A stretch of 64,000 nt of DNA from Dehalococcoidia bacterium (GCA_020847985.1 JADLBC010000004.1:1-64000); one strand, 5' to 3'; positions 11,234 to 20,193 are shown, counted from the first letter of the stretch. Translations and numbers: made by a program. Notes: a model not told the origin generated them from the letters alone.

Positions 11234-13096
11234 TCACCGCCCGCCGAACGGGGAGGCGTTTGTGGTCACGGCCGTCACCGTCGCGGTCTTCGTCCCGCCG
11301 GCGTAGGTGCCGCCCTGGTACAGTCCGTTCAGCTTCGTGCCCGTGCTCGTGCCACCCACGAAGACGTCGTAGCTGCCGTCCTTCGTGATGGCCTTCGAGG
11401 AGACCACCAGCGCCTGCATCGCCCGGGCCGTTTCGAAGGTGACGATGGGCGTGCCGTCCGCGGCCTGGATGTGCACGAGCGTCCCGGCCTTCTGTGCGGC
11501 GCTGAACTTCACCAGCAGCGAGGGCTGCGCGGACGATGCCGCCGGCGCCTGCGCCATGCCCGCGCTCCCCGCGGCGACCAGCGTCCCGCCCGAGATCATG
11601 AACGTCCCGTCGTAGTCCACCGCGCCGTTGTTGTTCGCCGTTGGGCCCTGGACCACGACCGTGCCGTTCGTCATCGTCACCGACCCGTTAGCGTCGATGC
11701 CGTCGCCATCGGCGGTCACGAGAATGGTCCCGCCGTTGATCGTGATGCTGTAGTTCCCGGCCGCCGCGGACTGGCCGGGGCGCTGACCGCCCATCACCGG
11801 CGCGCCGCCCGGCACCGTGCCCGGCCCACCGCTGCCGCCGGCCGCGTTCAGCCCGTCGTCGCTCGCCACCAGGGACACCTGCCCGCCGTTCACGACGATG
11901 GCCGCGCTCTCCAGCCCTTCGTAGGACTTCGCGATATCGATCGTGCCGCCGTTCACGGTGAGCGCCGCGTCGGCGTGGACGCCGTCGTCGCCCGTGCTGA
12001 TGCTGATCGTCCCGCCGTCGATGGTGACGGCGTTGTTCGAATGGATGGCATCGTCGGCCGCGTCGAGCTTGAGCGTGCCGTTGCTGATGGTCACCGAGGC
12101 CGTCCCCTTGATGGCCTTCGCGGAGGTGTCGTCGCTGATCTTCGCCGCGCTGCCGCCGCCGGAGGTGATGGTCGTGGTCCCGCCGGAAACCGTGGCGTTC
12201 GTCGCGGCGTCGATGCCGTCGCCGGCGGCGGTCACGGTTACCGTCCCCGCCGCGATACTCACGTAGCCGAGGCCGGCTTCCTCTTCGTTGTCCGATTTCA
12301 GCCCGTCGCCGCCGGCCTTCACCGTCACGGTGCCGCCCTTCACGACCAGGTAGTCCTTGCCGCGAATGCCGTCGTCCGCCGCATCGATGCTGATCGTGCC
12401 CGCGGCGATCACCAGGCCATCCTTGCTCGCGATGCCGTCGTTGTAGTTCGCATCGACGTCGAGGCTGCCCGTGCCGGCGATCGTGAGGTCGGCTTTGCTG
12501 AAAAGCGCGGCGTTCGGTTCGTCCGTGTTCGCATCCGCGAAGACGTACTTCGCCGCGTCCGTGAGCTTGTTCTGCGTCCCGGCGGCGAGCAGCAGGACCA
12601 CCTTCTTCGCGTCATTCACGGCGAACGCGGCGTTGGACCCGTTCGTGATATCCACGCCGTTGAGGACCACCTTAACCGTGCCGTCGTCCTTCGTATCGAC
12701 GACGACCTGCCCGTTCGCGAGCGTACCCGTCAGCCGGTACGTCCCGGCTTTCGTGATCGTGACCGTGCCGCCGTTCACTTTTACCGCGCTCGACGAGGAG
12801 CTGGCCGTGGTGCCCTTCAGCGCGATCTCGACGACATCTGCTTCGTTGAAGGCGGTGTCGGCCGCGAGGTCGTGGTCGGCGGCGTTCACGGTAACGGTGG
12901 TGGCCGCGCCGGCGCTGGTCGTGGTCGCGGAGGTGGTGGCCGCGGTGCCGCCGCCGGACGCGCCCGTGGTCGAAGTGGTCGATTGGGTCGCCACCTGGTT
13001 GTTCGCGCCCTCCGTCGAGTTCGAGCAGGCACTGAACGAAGCGATGGCCAGGGCCGCAGCGAGCGCGGCGAACGTAACCGGTTTGAACGGTCGCAT
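11234..13096 (-). CDS. Surface lipoprotein with Cthe_2159/DUF4353-type beta-helix carbohydrate-binding domain
   Basis: This is a 620-aa exported protein. Residues 1-24 form a signal peptide ending in FSAC, a lipobox-like site, followed by a Ser/Thr-rich spacer of about 45 residues. The body is built of repeated strands with the phrases GGTxxI, DGI, DGL and NNAVTIDGGTISISTGDDGV. This is the look of the Cthe_2159 (DUF4353) right-handed beta-helix, a family with a demonstrated polygalacturonate-binding member. It is the last gene of a run with a DUF4956 membrane protein and a VTC-type polyphosphate polymerase, so it may be the surface component of that module. The ligand is unknown. Confidence 0.8.
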   Translation of the reverse strand: MRPFKPVTFAALAAALAIASFSACSNSTEGANNQVATQSTTSTTGASGGGTAATTSATTTSAGAATTVTVNAADHDLAADTAFNEADVVEIALKGTTASSSSSAVKVNGGTVTITKAGTYRLTGTLANGQVVVDTKDDGTVKVVLNGVDITNGSNAAFAVNDAKKVVLLLAAGTQNKLTDAAKYVFADANTDEPNAALFSKADLTIAGTGSLDVDANYNDGIASKDGLVIAAGTISIDAADDGIRGKDYLVVKGGTVTVKAGGDGLKSDNEEEAGLGYVSIAAGTVTVTAAGDGIDAATNATVSGGTTTITSGGGSAAKISDDTSAKAIKGTASVTISNGTLKLDAADDAIHSNNAVTIDGGTISISTGDDGVHADAALTVNGGTIDIAKSYEGLESAAIVVNGGQVSLVASDDGLNAAGGSGGPGTVPGGAPVMGGQRPGQSAAAGNYSITINGGTILVTADGDGIDANGSVTMTNGTVVVQGPTANNNGAVDYDGTFMISGGTLVAAGSAGMAQAPAASSAQPSLLVKFSAAQKAGTLVHIQAADGTPIVTFETARAMQALVVSSKAITKDGSYDVFVGGTSTGTKLNGLYQGGTYAGGTKTATVTAVTTNASPFGGR

Positions 13097-13155
13097 GGGT
13101 TTCTCCTTGTGGTTGGAACGGCCGCGTGGCAGCCGAGGGAGCGGATCGTGTGCGG

Positions 13156-13800
13156 CTAACGCGCCTCGTGCTCGATGAGCTGCGCGGCCCGGGCGTGCCC
13201 TGCCATGGCGGCTTGCCGTGGCCCATCCAGCGGCTGGTAATAGACCGTGAGTTCGGCGGAGTCGTGGAGGAAGTTGATGCGGCCGATGTCCACCCGCGTG
13301 ACCGGCAGGCCCGTGCGCTCCCGCAGGTCGGCGATCAGGTCGGCGCGCCGCCCGGGAACAATCAGGTCCACCCGTTCGTACGTGATGTGCGTGCTCGCTT
13401 CGAAATCGAAGCCCCAGCCGCGTTCGAGCAGGTAGAGCAGCGCGAGGGTCACGCCGTTCGCGATGAGCACCTTCTCCATCGCGCCGCCGTTGGCGAAGAT
13501 CGCGTTCATCACCGGCAGGGCGATGATCACGAAGAGGTACGTCATCTCCCGGATCGGCATCTCCTCCGTCCGGTAGCGAATCACCGAGAAGATGGCGAAC
13601 AGGCCGAAGCCGACGCCCACGCTCAACTCCGCGCTCGCGAGCAGGGCCATCACGAAGTAGATGGTTGGATTGAACGCGAGGAAGGTGAACACGTAGTTCC
13701 GCTTCTGCGTCCTCGGGTAGTAGATGAATCGCACGGCGATGATGGCCGTGACGAGGTTGAACGCCGCGCCCAGGACGAAGTCATTCAGGTCAGCGCTCAT
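13156..13800 (-). CDS. DUF4956 family membrane protein
   Basis: This 214-aa protein has three or four hydrophobic helices in its first 125 residues (FNLVTAIIAVRFIYY, NYVFTFLAFNPTIYFVMALL, VGVGFGLFAIFSVI, MTYLFVIIALPVMNAIFANG) and a soluble C-terminal domain. The motif FAIFSVIRYRTEEMPIREMTYLFV is the recognisable DUF4956 signature. It overlaps the upstream VTC-domain gene by four bases, and the same pair is found together in many genomes. Its biochemical role is unknown. An assisting role in polyphosphate handling at the membrane is inferred from the pairing only. Confidence 0.85.
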   Translation of the reverse strand: MSADLNDFVLGAAFNLVTAIIAVRFIYYPRTQKRNYVFTFLAFNPTIYFVMALLASAELSVGVGFGLFAIFSVIRYRTEEMPIREMTYLFVIIALPVMNAIFANGGAMEKVLIANGVTLALLYLLERGWGFDFEASTHITYERVDLIVPGRRADLIADLRERTGLPVTRVDIGRINFLHDSAELTVYYQPLDGPRQAAMAGHARAAQLIEHEAR

Positions 13801-14609
13801 CGCGGTGCCCCTCCGCCAATTCGCGCGACGAACCGGAGGTCGGGCTTGAACAGGTTGTGCTTCACGCCGCTCCCCGTGAGAGCGACGCCGACGCAGTACT
13901 TGCTGAACCGTCGCGGCCGGATGTGCCGCTGCCGGAGCACCGCCGCGAAGGCGGATTCGCGCACGCCGCCCGGCTCCTTCACTTCGATTACCACAAGCCC
14001 GGGAAGCGCGACCGTCTCGCCCTCTGCCGCGAAGGTGAGGCCGAAGTCGACCGTGAGCCGCTCCTCGCGCGTCTTGCTGACGAGGGTCACGCGCTCGAAT
14101 TCGTTCCGCAGCCGCGGCGAAAGACCCGCCTCAGGCAGTGCGCCGTGCTTCGCGAGGAACGGCCGTTCGTGTTCGCCGATCGCCTCGACGAGGTGACCGG
14201 TGGGCAGGCGCCGCTTCGCCGTGCGCCCGCGTTTGTCCCGCAGCTTCACCTCGAGCAGCGTCAGTTCGGAATCGACGTACTCACGGCAGCGCACCTTGAA
14301 GCGCCCCGGTTCGTCGCGGTGATGTGCCCGGAACAGCGCCATGCCGGGCGTATCGAAGTACACGGTCCGGTAACGGTGCACCCGCCGCCCGTCGATTTCC
14401 AACACGCGATAGGCATCGCGGGCCTCACCGAGCACCGCCAACGCATCGGCGAGCGCCACCACGTACTTCGTGTCGCGCCGGTCCAGCAGTGCCACACCGT
14501 CCATCTCCGCCAGGGAGACCGATTCGAACCGGCCGAGGACATCGTCGAGACCTGGCCGCGTGGTTGCTGCTTCGTCCGGGCGATCAAGGAGCGCCATCGT
14601 CGCTGGCAT
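13797..14609 (-). CDS. VTC-domain polyphosphate polymerase-like protein
   Basis: The 270-aa protein has the tunnel-fold (TTM) residues of the VTC4-like polyphosphate polymerase domain. These are basic residues in LLDRRDTKYVV (Arg44, Arg45, Lys48), RTVYFDTPG (81-89), KVRCREY (105-111), the metal/substrate strand LLEVKLRDKRG with Glu120 and Lys122, KRR (133-135), and the late strand VVIEVKE. In yeast, this fold makes polyphosphate from ATP. Bacterial members are mostly uncharacterised. GGAGG seven bases before the ATG supports the start. It leads the run VTC - DUF4956 - beta-helix lipoprotein. Confidence 0.85.
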   Translation of the reverse strand: MPATMALLDRPDEAATTRPGLDDVLGRFESVSLAEMDGVALLDRRDTKYVVALADALAVLGEARDAYRVLEIDGRRVHRYRTVYFDTPGMALFRAHHRDEPGRFKVRCREYVDSELTLLEVKLRDKRGRTAKRRLPTGHLVEAIGEHERPFLAKHGALPEAGLSPRLRNEFERVTLVSKTREERLTVDFGLTFAAEGETVALPGLVVIEVKEPGGVRESAFAAVLRQRHIRPRRFSKYCVGVALTGSGVKHNLFKPDLRFVARIGGGAPR

Positions 14610-14791
14610 CCTTCCGCCTCCTCTCAGTCCGGCCGCATGGTCATGTCGTTCGGCCGGTATGCCGATGGTCGACTGCGTGGCTGAGAGTCCGCTGGGGATG
14701 CGGTTGGGATGCCGTTAGGGTTGGAACGGGCCTCTCGATGGGCCGCATCGAACGGGCCACTGTGACGGGGCCACGGCCAGGTTCGAGATGC

Positions 14792-14983
14792 TCAGGCCCC
14801 GGCTTCGGGCCCGCCGCAGAGGTGATCGCGCGCCTCGTTGCGATAGCGCCAGGTCGTTTCGTTGCCCGCCAGGTCCAGCGCCATCCAGCGGTGGCCCTCG
14901 CTATTCTCCGGGATGGGCATCACTGCTCCGCGTAGCCGCCCGCGCTGGTACGCCTTGTACACCGTCGCGTGAGGGTCGGTCAC
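14792..14983 (-). CDS. Possible small protein (63 aa), uncertain
   Basis: A GTG start at 14983 would give a 63-residue charged protein with the stretch HRWMALDLAGNETTWRYRNEARDHLCGG. It has two Trp residues and a natural-looking composition unlike the Arg/Ala/Pro noise of neighbouring shadow frames. The same frame runs open through the antisense of the FMN riboswitch, so the longer 214-aa reading cannot be real. No family is recognised and no clear ribosome site is visible. It could be a non-coding open frame. Confidence 0.35.
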   Translation of the reverse strand: MTDPHATVYKAYQRGRLRGAVMPIPENSEGHRWMALDLAGNETTWRYRNEARDHLCGGPEAGA

Positions 14984-15169
14984 GTTCTCATTACGGCGTG
15001 GGCGAAGTTCTCGTTCGGGACTAATCGGGGGCAAGCGCGTTCCTCGCAACGGCGGGATCTCCGGGGCCGCATTGTCGGCGCAACTGCCTGTTGCGCTCAA
15101 CTCGCTCGTACACGCGCAATCGCCGCGAACGACGTCCGCTCGCACGCCAGGCAGGCCGTCATGCGGCGC
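14984..15169. other. Intergenic stretch with no recognised feature
   Basis: This stretch lies between the possible small protein and the ribE promoter. I see no reading frame with natural composition, no hairpin with a T-tract and no repeat. Confidence 0.5.
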
Positions 15170-15198
15170 TTGACAACGACTACGGCCCGGAAAACGAT
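15170..15198 (+). promoter_or_regulatory. Promoter of the riboflavin operon
   Basis: A perfect TTGACA -35 at 15170-15175 is followed, after 17 bases, by AACGAT at 15193-15198. Transcription would start near 15205, just before the first base of the FMN aptamer. Confidence 0.65.
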
Positions 15199-15206
15199 AC
15201 GGATGA

Positions 15207-15320
<114 letters not shown>

Positions 15321-15424
15321 GTGCGCGTGCGCAACGCAGGGCCGCTGTGTGCGCGCCAGCCGTGCGCGTTTCGCGCCCGGCGCTCTCCCGTGTTCCCCGC
15401 GACGTACGACCAGGGGGACACGCC

Positions 15425-15478
15425 ATGACCGCTCACACGCTCGCCTCCACTTCCTCCGCCCGCGCGGGGGCCCGCTGA
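15425..15478 (+). CDS. Short upstream ORF (leader peptide, 17 aa) coupled to ribE
   Basis: An ATG at 15425 with GGGGGA nearby opens a 17-codon frame, MTAHTLASTSSARAGAR. Its stop codon TGA (15476-15478) shares its last base with the ribE ATG (15478-15480), giving TGATG. This arrangement would let ribosomes ending the short frame start ribE by reinitiation. The FMN riboswitch could then act by hiding the ribosome site of the short frame rather than of ribE, whose own upstream sequence is only a run of G and C. Whether the peptide is made is unknown. Confidence 0.5.
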   Translation: MTAHTLASTSSARAGAR

Positions 15479-16068
15479 TGTTCACGGGCATCGTCGAAGA
15501 AGTCGGCACCATCACCGAGGCCGCCGAGGGCCTCCTCTGGATCCGCGCCCCCTTTGTCCTCCAGGATGCGAAGCTCGGCGACTCGATCGCCATCAACGGC
15601 GTCGATCTCACCGTCGCGGAAATTCGCGGCGACACCTTCTTCGCCAACCTCATGCCCGAAACCTACCGCCGCTCGAACCTCGGCAGCCTGCGTCCCGGCG
15701 ACGCCGTCAACCTCGAGCGCAGCGTTCGGCCCTCGGACCGGCTTTCCGGACATATCGTCCGTGGCGTGGTCGAGGGCGTGGGCACGCTTCGCTCCATGAC
15801 GCCCGAGGCCGAGGCGATCATCGCCTGGTTCAACGCCCCGCCCGAACTCTTGCGCTACATGGTCGTGAAGGGCCCCGTCTGTATCGACGGCATCAGCCTC
15901 ACCATCGTGGCGAAAGACCCGGAGGGCTTCGCCGTCTCCCTCGTGCAATACACCCAGGAGCACACCAACCTGGGCACGCGTGCGCCCGGCGACCGCATCA
16001 ACCTCGAAACCGACATCATCGCGCGCTACGTTCAGCAGTTCGTCGAAGGCCAGGGAGGACCGGCATGA
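15478..16068 (+). CDS. ribE: Riboflavin synthase, alpha subunit
   Basis: The enzyme dismutates two 6,7-dimethyl-8-ribityllumazines to riboflavin. The 196-aa length and duplicated lumazine-binding barrel fit. The first copy begins [12 protein letters not shown] and has [11 protein letters not shown], and the second contains [15 protein letters not shown] and [10 protein letters not shown]. The first copy has Asp in GVDLTV, where many family members have GVCLTV. The ATG at 15478 is fixed by the MFTGI start typical of the family. It overlaps ribBA by four bases, making a tight ribE-ribBA-ribH operon under the FMN riboswitch. Confidence 0.95.
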   Translation: MFTGIVEEVGTITEAAEGLLWIRAPFVLQDAKLGDSIAINGVDLTVAEIRGDTFFANLMPETYRRSNLGSLRPGDAVNLERSVRPSDRLSGHIVRGVVEGVGTLRSMTPEAEAIIAWFNAPPELLRYMVVKGPVCIDGISLTIVAKDPEGFAVSLVQYTQEHTNLGTRAPGDRINLETDIIARYVQQFVEGQGGPA

Positions 16069-17312
16069 CCACCACCGCGAAAGACACCGACAGCATCATC
16101 GTCTCCGTCCCGGAAGCGATCGACGAGTTCCGCCAGGGCCGCTTCGTCATCATCACCGACGACGAGGACCGCGAGAACGAAGGCGACCTCGTCATGGCAG
16201 CGCAGTTCGTCACGCCCGATGCCATCAACTTCATGGCGAAGTTCGGGCGCGGGCTCATCTGCACGCCCATCACCGAGGAGCGCGTCGCCGAACTGAAGCT
16301 GCCGATGATGGCGGACGACAACACCTCGCATTTCGGCACGCCGTTCACCGTTTCCGTCGAAGCCCGCACGGGCGTCTCCACGGGCATCAGCGCCGCTGAC
16401 CGCGCGCGCACCGTGCAGGTCCTCATCGACCCGGCGTCGCGCCCCGAGGATCTCGTGCGCCCTGGCCACATGTTCCCGCTGCGCGCTCGCAAGGGCGGTG
16501 TCCTCGTTCGCGCCGGGCAGACGGAGGCGGGCGTCGACCTCGCGCGCATGGCCGGCCTCTACCCGGCGGCCGTCCTCTGCGAAATCATGAAGATGGACGG
16601 CGAGATGGCGCGCATGCCGGACCTGAAGCGATTCGCCCGCCGCCACGGCTTCAAGATCGTCACCGTCAACGAGATGATTCGCTACCGCATGCGCACCGAA
16701 CGGCTCGTGCGGCGCGTCGCCGAGACGAAGCTCCCGACCCCCTACGGCGACATGATGATCCTCGCCTACGCCTCGGAGAACGACCCCGCAGAGCACGTCG
16801 CGGTGGTCAAGGGGCCCATCGATCCCGAGCAGCCGGTGCTCGTGCGCGTACACGACCAGTGCGTCACCGGCGACGTCTTCGACTCCATGCGTTGCGACTG
16901 CGGCGAACAGAAGGACCGCGCCCTGCGCATGATCGGCGAGGAGGGCGGCGTCTTCCTCTACATGCGCCAGGAAGGCCGCGGTATCGGCCTGCACAACAAG
17001 CTGCGCGCCTACGAACTCCAGGACCAGGGCATGGACACGGTCGATGCCAACCTCGCGCTCGGCTTCCCCGCCGACCGCCGCGATTACGGCATCGGCATGC
17101 AGATCCTCGTCGATATCGGCGTCCGCAAGATGCGGCTCATCACCAACAACCCCGCCAAGCGCGCCGGCCTCGAAGGCTACGGACTCGAGGTGGTGGACCG
17201 CGTGCCGATCATCACCGAGCCGAACCCGTTCAACCTGCACTACCTGGACACGAAGCGCCGCCGCATGGGCCACCTGCTCGATGGCCTCGAAACCCTGGCC
17301 GGCGGAGAGTAG
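16065..17312 (+). CDS. ribBA: Bifunctional 3,4-dihydroxy-2-butanone-4-phosphate synthase / GTP cyclohydrolase II
   Basis: The N-terminal RibB domain (about 1-215) shows the acidic metal motif [17 protein letters not shown] and GHMFPLRAR...[14 protein letters not shown]. The C-terminal RibA domain (about 220-415) has the zinc-binding cysteines in [17 protein letters not shown] and the loop [15 protein letters not shown], followed by [21 protein letters not shown]. It supplies both substrates for lumazine synthase, from ribulose-5-phosphate and GTP. The start overlaps the ribE stop by four bases (ATGA). The 415-aa length is usual for RibBA. Confidence 0.96.
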   Translation: MTTTAKDTDSIIVSVPEAIDEFRQGRFVIITDDEDRENEGDLVMAAQFVTPDAINFMAKFGRGLICTPITEERVAELKLPMMADDNTSHFGTPFTVSVEARTGVSTGISAADRARTVQVLIDPASRPEDLVRPGHMFPLRARKGGVLVRAGQTEAGVDLARMAGLYPAAVLCEIMKMDGEMARMPDLKRFARRHGFKIVTVNEMIRYRMRTERLVRRVAETKLPTPYGDMMILAYASENDPAEHVAVVKGPIDPEQPVLVRVHDQCVTGDVFDSMRCDCGEQKDRALRMIGEEGGVFLYMRQEGRGIGLHNKLRAYELQDQGMDTVDANLALGFPADRRDYGIGMQILVDIGVRKMRLITNNPAKRAGLEGYGLEVVDRVPIITEPNPFNLHYLDTKRRRMGHLLDGLETLAGGE

Positions 17313-17314
17313 CC

Positions 17315-17782
17315 GTGCCCGAGATCGAAGGCTCGGCGAATGGCGAGGGCCTGCGCGTCTGCATCGTCAGCGCCCGCTGGAACAGCTTCGTCACCGAGAA
17401 GCTGACCGAGGGCGCCGTTGCGACGCTCAAGGAGTGCGGGCTCCGCGACGAAGACGTCACCGTCGCGCGCGTGCCGGGCGCGTTCGAAGTGCCCACGGCC
17501 GCGGCCTGGGCGGCGCGGTCGGGCCGCTTCGATGCGGTCATCTGCATCGGCGCCGTCATTCGCGGGGAGACGGCGCACTTCGAATACGTCGCCGGCGGCG
17601 CCACCGACGGCATCGGCGACGTCTCCCGCGATACGGGCGTGCCCGTCATCTTCGGCGTCCTCACCGTCGATTCGGTGCAGCAGGCGCTCGATCGCGCGGG
17701 GGGCAAGGAAGGCCACAAGGGCGAAGAAGCCGCCCGCGCCGCGATCGAAATGGCCAACCTCAGGAAGCTGTTTGAGTCCTGA
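17315..17782 (+). CDS. ribH: 6,7-dimethyl-8-ribityllumazine synthase
   Basis: The 155-aa enzyme makes the lumazine precursor of riboflavin. Family motifs include IVSARWNSFVTEKLTEGA, the substrate loop VPGAFEVPTAA, ICIGAVIRGETAHFEYVA, and GVPVIFGVLTVDSVQQALDRAGGKEGHKGEEAA, with the catalytic His in the TAHFE segment. GTG is used as start, just after the ribBA stop, with GGAGAG ten bases upstream. It is the last gene of the riboflavin operon, and ribD is not present in the window. Confidence 0.95.
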   Translation: MPEIEGSANGEGLRVCIVSARWNSFVTEKLTEGAVATLKECGLRDEDVTVARVPGAFEVPTAAAWAARSGRFDAVICIGAVIRGETAHFEYVAGGATDGIGDVSRDTGVPVIFGVLTVDSVQQALDRAGGKEGHKGEEAARAAIEMANLRKLFES

Positions 17783-17878
17783 GCAGCAGGCCCAACGGAC
17801 GGGGCGACAGTTGGTGAGGCGAAGCGCAGGCAGGGAAAGGAGTCACTCGAACCTTACACTGCGCTCCGGCGGCAAATC

Positions 17879-17928
17879 CTACCGCAAGGACATCGGCCTG
17901 GTCTAACCCCCCGGCGGGGGCCGGACCG
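17879..17928 (+). repeat. 50-bp copy resembling the 3' end of purD
   Basis: 43 of 50 bases match the complement of 2105-2154, the end of purD plus its downstream hairpin. In one frame it still reads YRKDIGLV followed by a stop, against YRKDVGLV in PurD. The shared part includes the CCCCCGGCGGGGG hairpin after the stop. It sits between ribH and the convergent lipoprotein gene and may act as a terminator. It could be a purD remnant, a duplicated terminator, or chance plus a common hairpin type. Confidence 0.5.
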
Positions 17929-17931
17929 GGA

Positions 17932-19155
17932 TCACAGCGGGCAGAGTTCGGCGGGCGTGGGTTGGGGGTTGCCGTAGCCGTAGTCGAAGAGCGCGCGGAG
18001 GTAGGCGGGCACGCCGGGGGATGAGAGGTAGCGCGTGGCTTCGGTGCAGCCCGCATGCAGGCTGCCGCCTTCCTTGAACCCCTTGCGGAACGCCTCGGTG
18101 GCGGTGACGAAGGCCTGCTCGGTGCTTCCCGTGATTGCGGTGTCGAACGCGGATGTCGCGTCCGCGCCGCCGGCCGCCGTCGCCACCGCAGCGCGGAAGA
18201 GGGCATAGCCGCGGAGCCCCGCGCGGCCGTCGCCGCGGCCGGTTTCCTTCCACCAGTCCGCCAGGTCGTCACGCCTCGCCGCGGCCACGTACGCGGTTGC
18301 AGCTTCCTGGTAGCGGCCGGCGGCGAAGAGCACGTCCGCATCGGCGATGGCGTGCACCAGGTATACGGCCGGGTCGGGTGTCACCGTCGCGGCGGCGAAG
18401 CGCAGGCCGTCCCAGCGGTACGTGGTCGTCGTTGTACGCACCGGCCCGGCGCCCACGCTCTGGATCGTCCCGCCGTGCATGACGAATTCGCTGGCCGTGC
18501 CCGTGCCGGTAATCGCCGCCCGGTCGACGGTGGGGATGCCGCCGTCGCCGGGGCCGGCGTCGTGCCATGCGGTCCCATCCCACGCCTGGATTTCGAGCCG
18601 CGAGGTGCAGGTGTGCGCGCCGCACGCCGTCGCGAGGTAGCTCACGTCGTCCCGGCCGTCGCCCGTCCGGTCCGCGACCGTGAACAGCGGCCGTCCGATC
18701 GGCCCAAGGTCGATGCTGCCCAGCGCCGGGAAGGTCACGAGCGGCACGCCCGGCCCCCGCCGCACGACGATGATCCCCGGTGCGCGTGCCTGCCCCGCCG
18801 CTAGATCTTGAAGCGGCACGGCCACGACGAGGTCAGGCAGACCATCGCCGTCGACGTTCCCCGCGAGGCACACCGCCTGCCATCGCGCTGCCAGTTCCGG
18901 CGGGCAGGATGGCTTGCCGGGGAGGTAGGCCGAGAGCACGCGAACGGCGTCTTCGGCGCTTCCAGGCGGACTCGCGAGCGGGTCGGGTGTGGGCGCCGGC
19001 AGCGTCGCTGTCGCCGTGGGCGCGGCCGCCGTGGGCGTGTCCGCGGGCGTCGCGGCTGCATTCGCGCCGCCGCCCGAACACGCCGCCGCCAGCCAGCACA
19101 CTGCCAGCGCCAGGCTCGCTACGGTCGTGGCACGAGGTAGTCTTCGGCTGCCCAT
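17932..19155 (-). CDS. Lipoprotein with FG-GAP-like segments, unknown function
   Basis: A signal peptide of about 26 residues ends in a clear lipobox, LAAAC. A Thr/Pro/Ala-rich linker follows (ADTPTAAAPTATATLPAPT). The folded part holds two Asp-rich calcium-binding-like segments, NVDGDGLPDLVVAV and DRTGDGRDDVSYLA, which resemble FG-GAP/VCBS repeats. The C-terminal third is helical and TPR-like (ADVLFAAGRYQEAATAYVAAAR). The start at 19155 has GGGAGAAGG directly upstream and overlaps the preceding gene by 37 bases, so both are probably co-transcribed. Function is unknown. It is presumably anchored to the outer face of the cell membrane. Confidence 0.75.
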   Translation of the reverse strand: MGSRRLPRATTVASLALAVCWLAAACSGGGANAAATPADTPTAAAPTATATLPAPTPDPLASPPGSAEDAVRVLSAYLPGKPSCPPELAARWQAVCLAGNVDGDGLPDLVVAVPLQDLAAGQARAPGIIVVRRGPGVPLVTFPALGSIDLGPIGRPLFTVADRTGDGRDDVSYLATACGAHTCTSRLEIQAWDGTAWHDAGPGDGGIPTVDRAAITGTGTASEFVMHGGTIQSVGAGPVRTTTTTYRWDGLRFAAATVTPDPAVYLVHAIADADVLFAAGRYQEAATAYVAAARRDDLADWWKETGRGDGRAGLRGYALFRAAVATAAGGADATSAFDTAITGSTEQAFVTATEAFRKGFKEGGSLHAGCTEATRYLSSPGVPAYLRALFDYGYGNPQPTPAELCPL

Positions 19156-20165
19156 CCTTCTCCCAGCGGGGTTTGCACGCGCCACCAGCGGAGCCCGCCC
19201 GCCTCTTCAGGCCCGCCCTTCACGGTCACTTCGGCGCCATCGGGCAGGCACACGATCGCGTCATTCTCACGCCCGGGCTTCGTACGAACGTTCAGACAGT
19301 CCCCTGCACCGGTGACCACCGCGGCCTGCCCTACCGCGAACTTCGCGCCGGGGAGCGCGGTCACCCGGGCCGTCGGACTCGAAACAGGGGCCGAAGGCGC
19401 CGCGGTCGCCGCCGTGAACGACGTGGGCTCCGGGGTGGCCGTGGGTGACGGCGCCGGGATGACGACTTCCGCGCCGCCGGTGTCGCCATCGCCTCCGAAG
19501 AGTTGTTCGCCCGCCCAGATGATGCCGGCCGCGATCGCCACCGCGACCAGCACCCCCGCGGGGACGTACCAGTAGCCCAGCAATCGATGGTGCCCGTAGA
19601 GCTTCGGCAGCGGCTTCCGTACCGGCGCGCCGTCCGCGCCGAGCGGGGGCTGGTACCGCCTCGGCGCACGGGGTGGCTGGAACTCCTCCACCGGCTCGGG
19701 GCGGCGGTGGCGAACCGGCGGCGGCGCGGCGGTCGTTTCCCCGATCACGACTTCGGGCGATTCGCCCGGCACACCCTCCCCGGGGGCTGCTGCCGGTTCC
19801 GGGCGCCGAACGGGGATGCGCTCGGTCAGCGTCATCGATGGCGGCGCGACGGGTGCCGGCCCCGGGACGATGCCTTCCTCGAACGGCTCCTGGGCCGGCG
19901 CGGTCGCGAAAGGAACCGGCGCACCCTCCCGCGCGATGCGGCGCGTGCCCTCGCCGGGGTGCGGCGCCTGGTGCGCCAGCGGCCGCTGGCTTGTGTATGC
20001 CTGGGCCTGCGGTGCGCGCGTGTGTTCACCCTGCGTCGCGCAACCATCGTTCTTCACCCAGCAGGCGGGATGGTGCATGACGCCGCAACCCTCGCACCGA
20101 AGGACGGCCTCGCCCTCTGTGAAGGGCCGGTCACAGAGCGGACAGAAACGTTGGATCTGCGGATT
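19119..20165 (-). CDS. Zinc RING-like / SH3-domain membrane protein
   Basis: This protein of about 348 aa begins with a treble-clef zinc module like the prokaryotic RING finger: Cys9, Cys12, Cys25, Cys28, His32 or His33, Cys36 and Cys43. A long Pro/Arg-rich disordered region leads to one membrane helix (YWYVPAGVLVAVAIAAGIIWA), a Thr/Pro linker, and a C-terminal SH3-like domain with CLNVRTKPGRENDAIVCLPDGAEV. The zinc module is cytoplasmic and the SH3 domain external, probably binding the wall. TTG at 20165 is chosen because a TATACT box at 20194-20199 lies inside any longer reading. The role is unknown, but this architecture suggests a sensor. Confidence 0.7.
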   Translation of the reverse strand, partial: NPQIQRFCPLCDRPFTEGEAVLRCEGCGVMHHPACWVKNDGCATQGEHTRAPQAQAYTSQRPLAHQAPHPGEGTRRIAREGAPVPFATAPAQEPFEEGIVPGPAPVAPPSMTLTERIPVRRPEPAAAPGEGVPGESPEVVIGETTAAPPPVRHRRPEPVEEFQPPRAPRRYQPPLGADGAPVRKPLPKLYGHHRLLGYWYVPAGVLVAVAIAAGIIWAGEQLFGGDGDTGGAEVVIPAPSPTATPEPTSFTAATAAPSAPVSSPTARVTALPGAKFAVGQAAVVTGAGDCLNVRTKPGRENDAIVCLPDGAEVTVKGGPEEAGGLRWWRVQTPLGEGWAAEDYLVPRP

Positions 20166-20193
20166 CAAGTGATCATTTCCGTGCGCCGTTGCC

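Noticed and set aside
11102-13159. 685-aa plus-strand frame antisense to the beta-helix lipoprotein
   Set aside because: It is antisense to a gene with a convincing signal peptide and repeat fold, and its sequence is Arg-rich noise.
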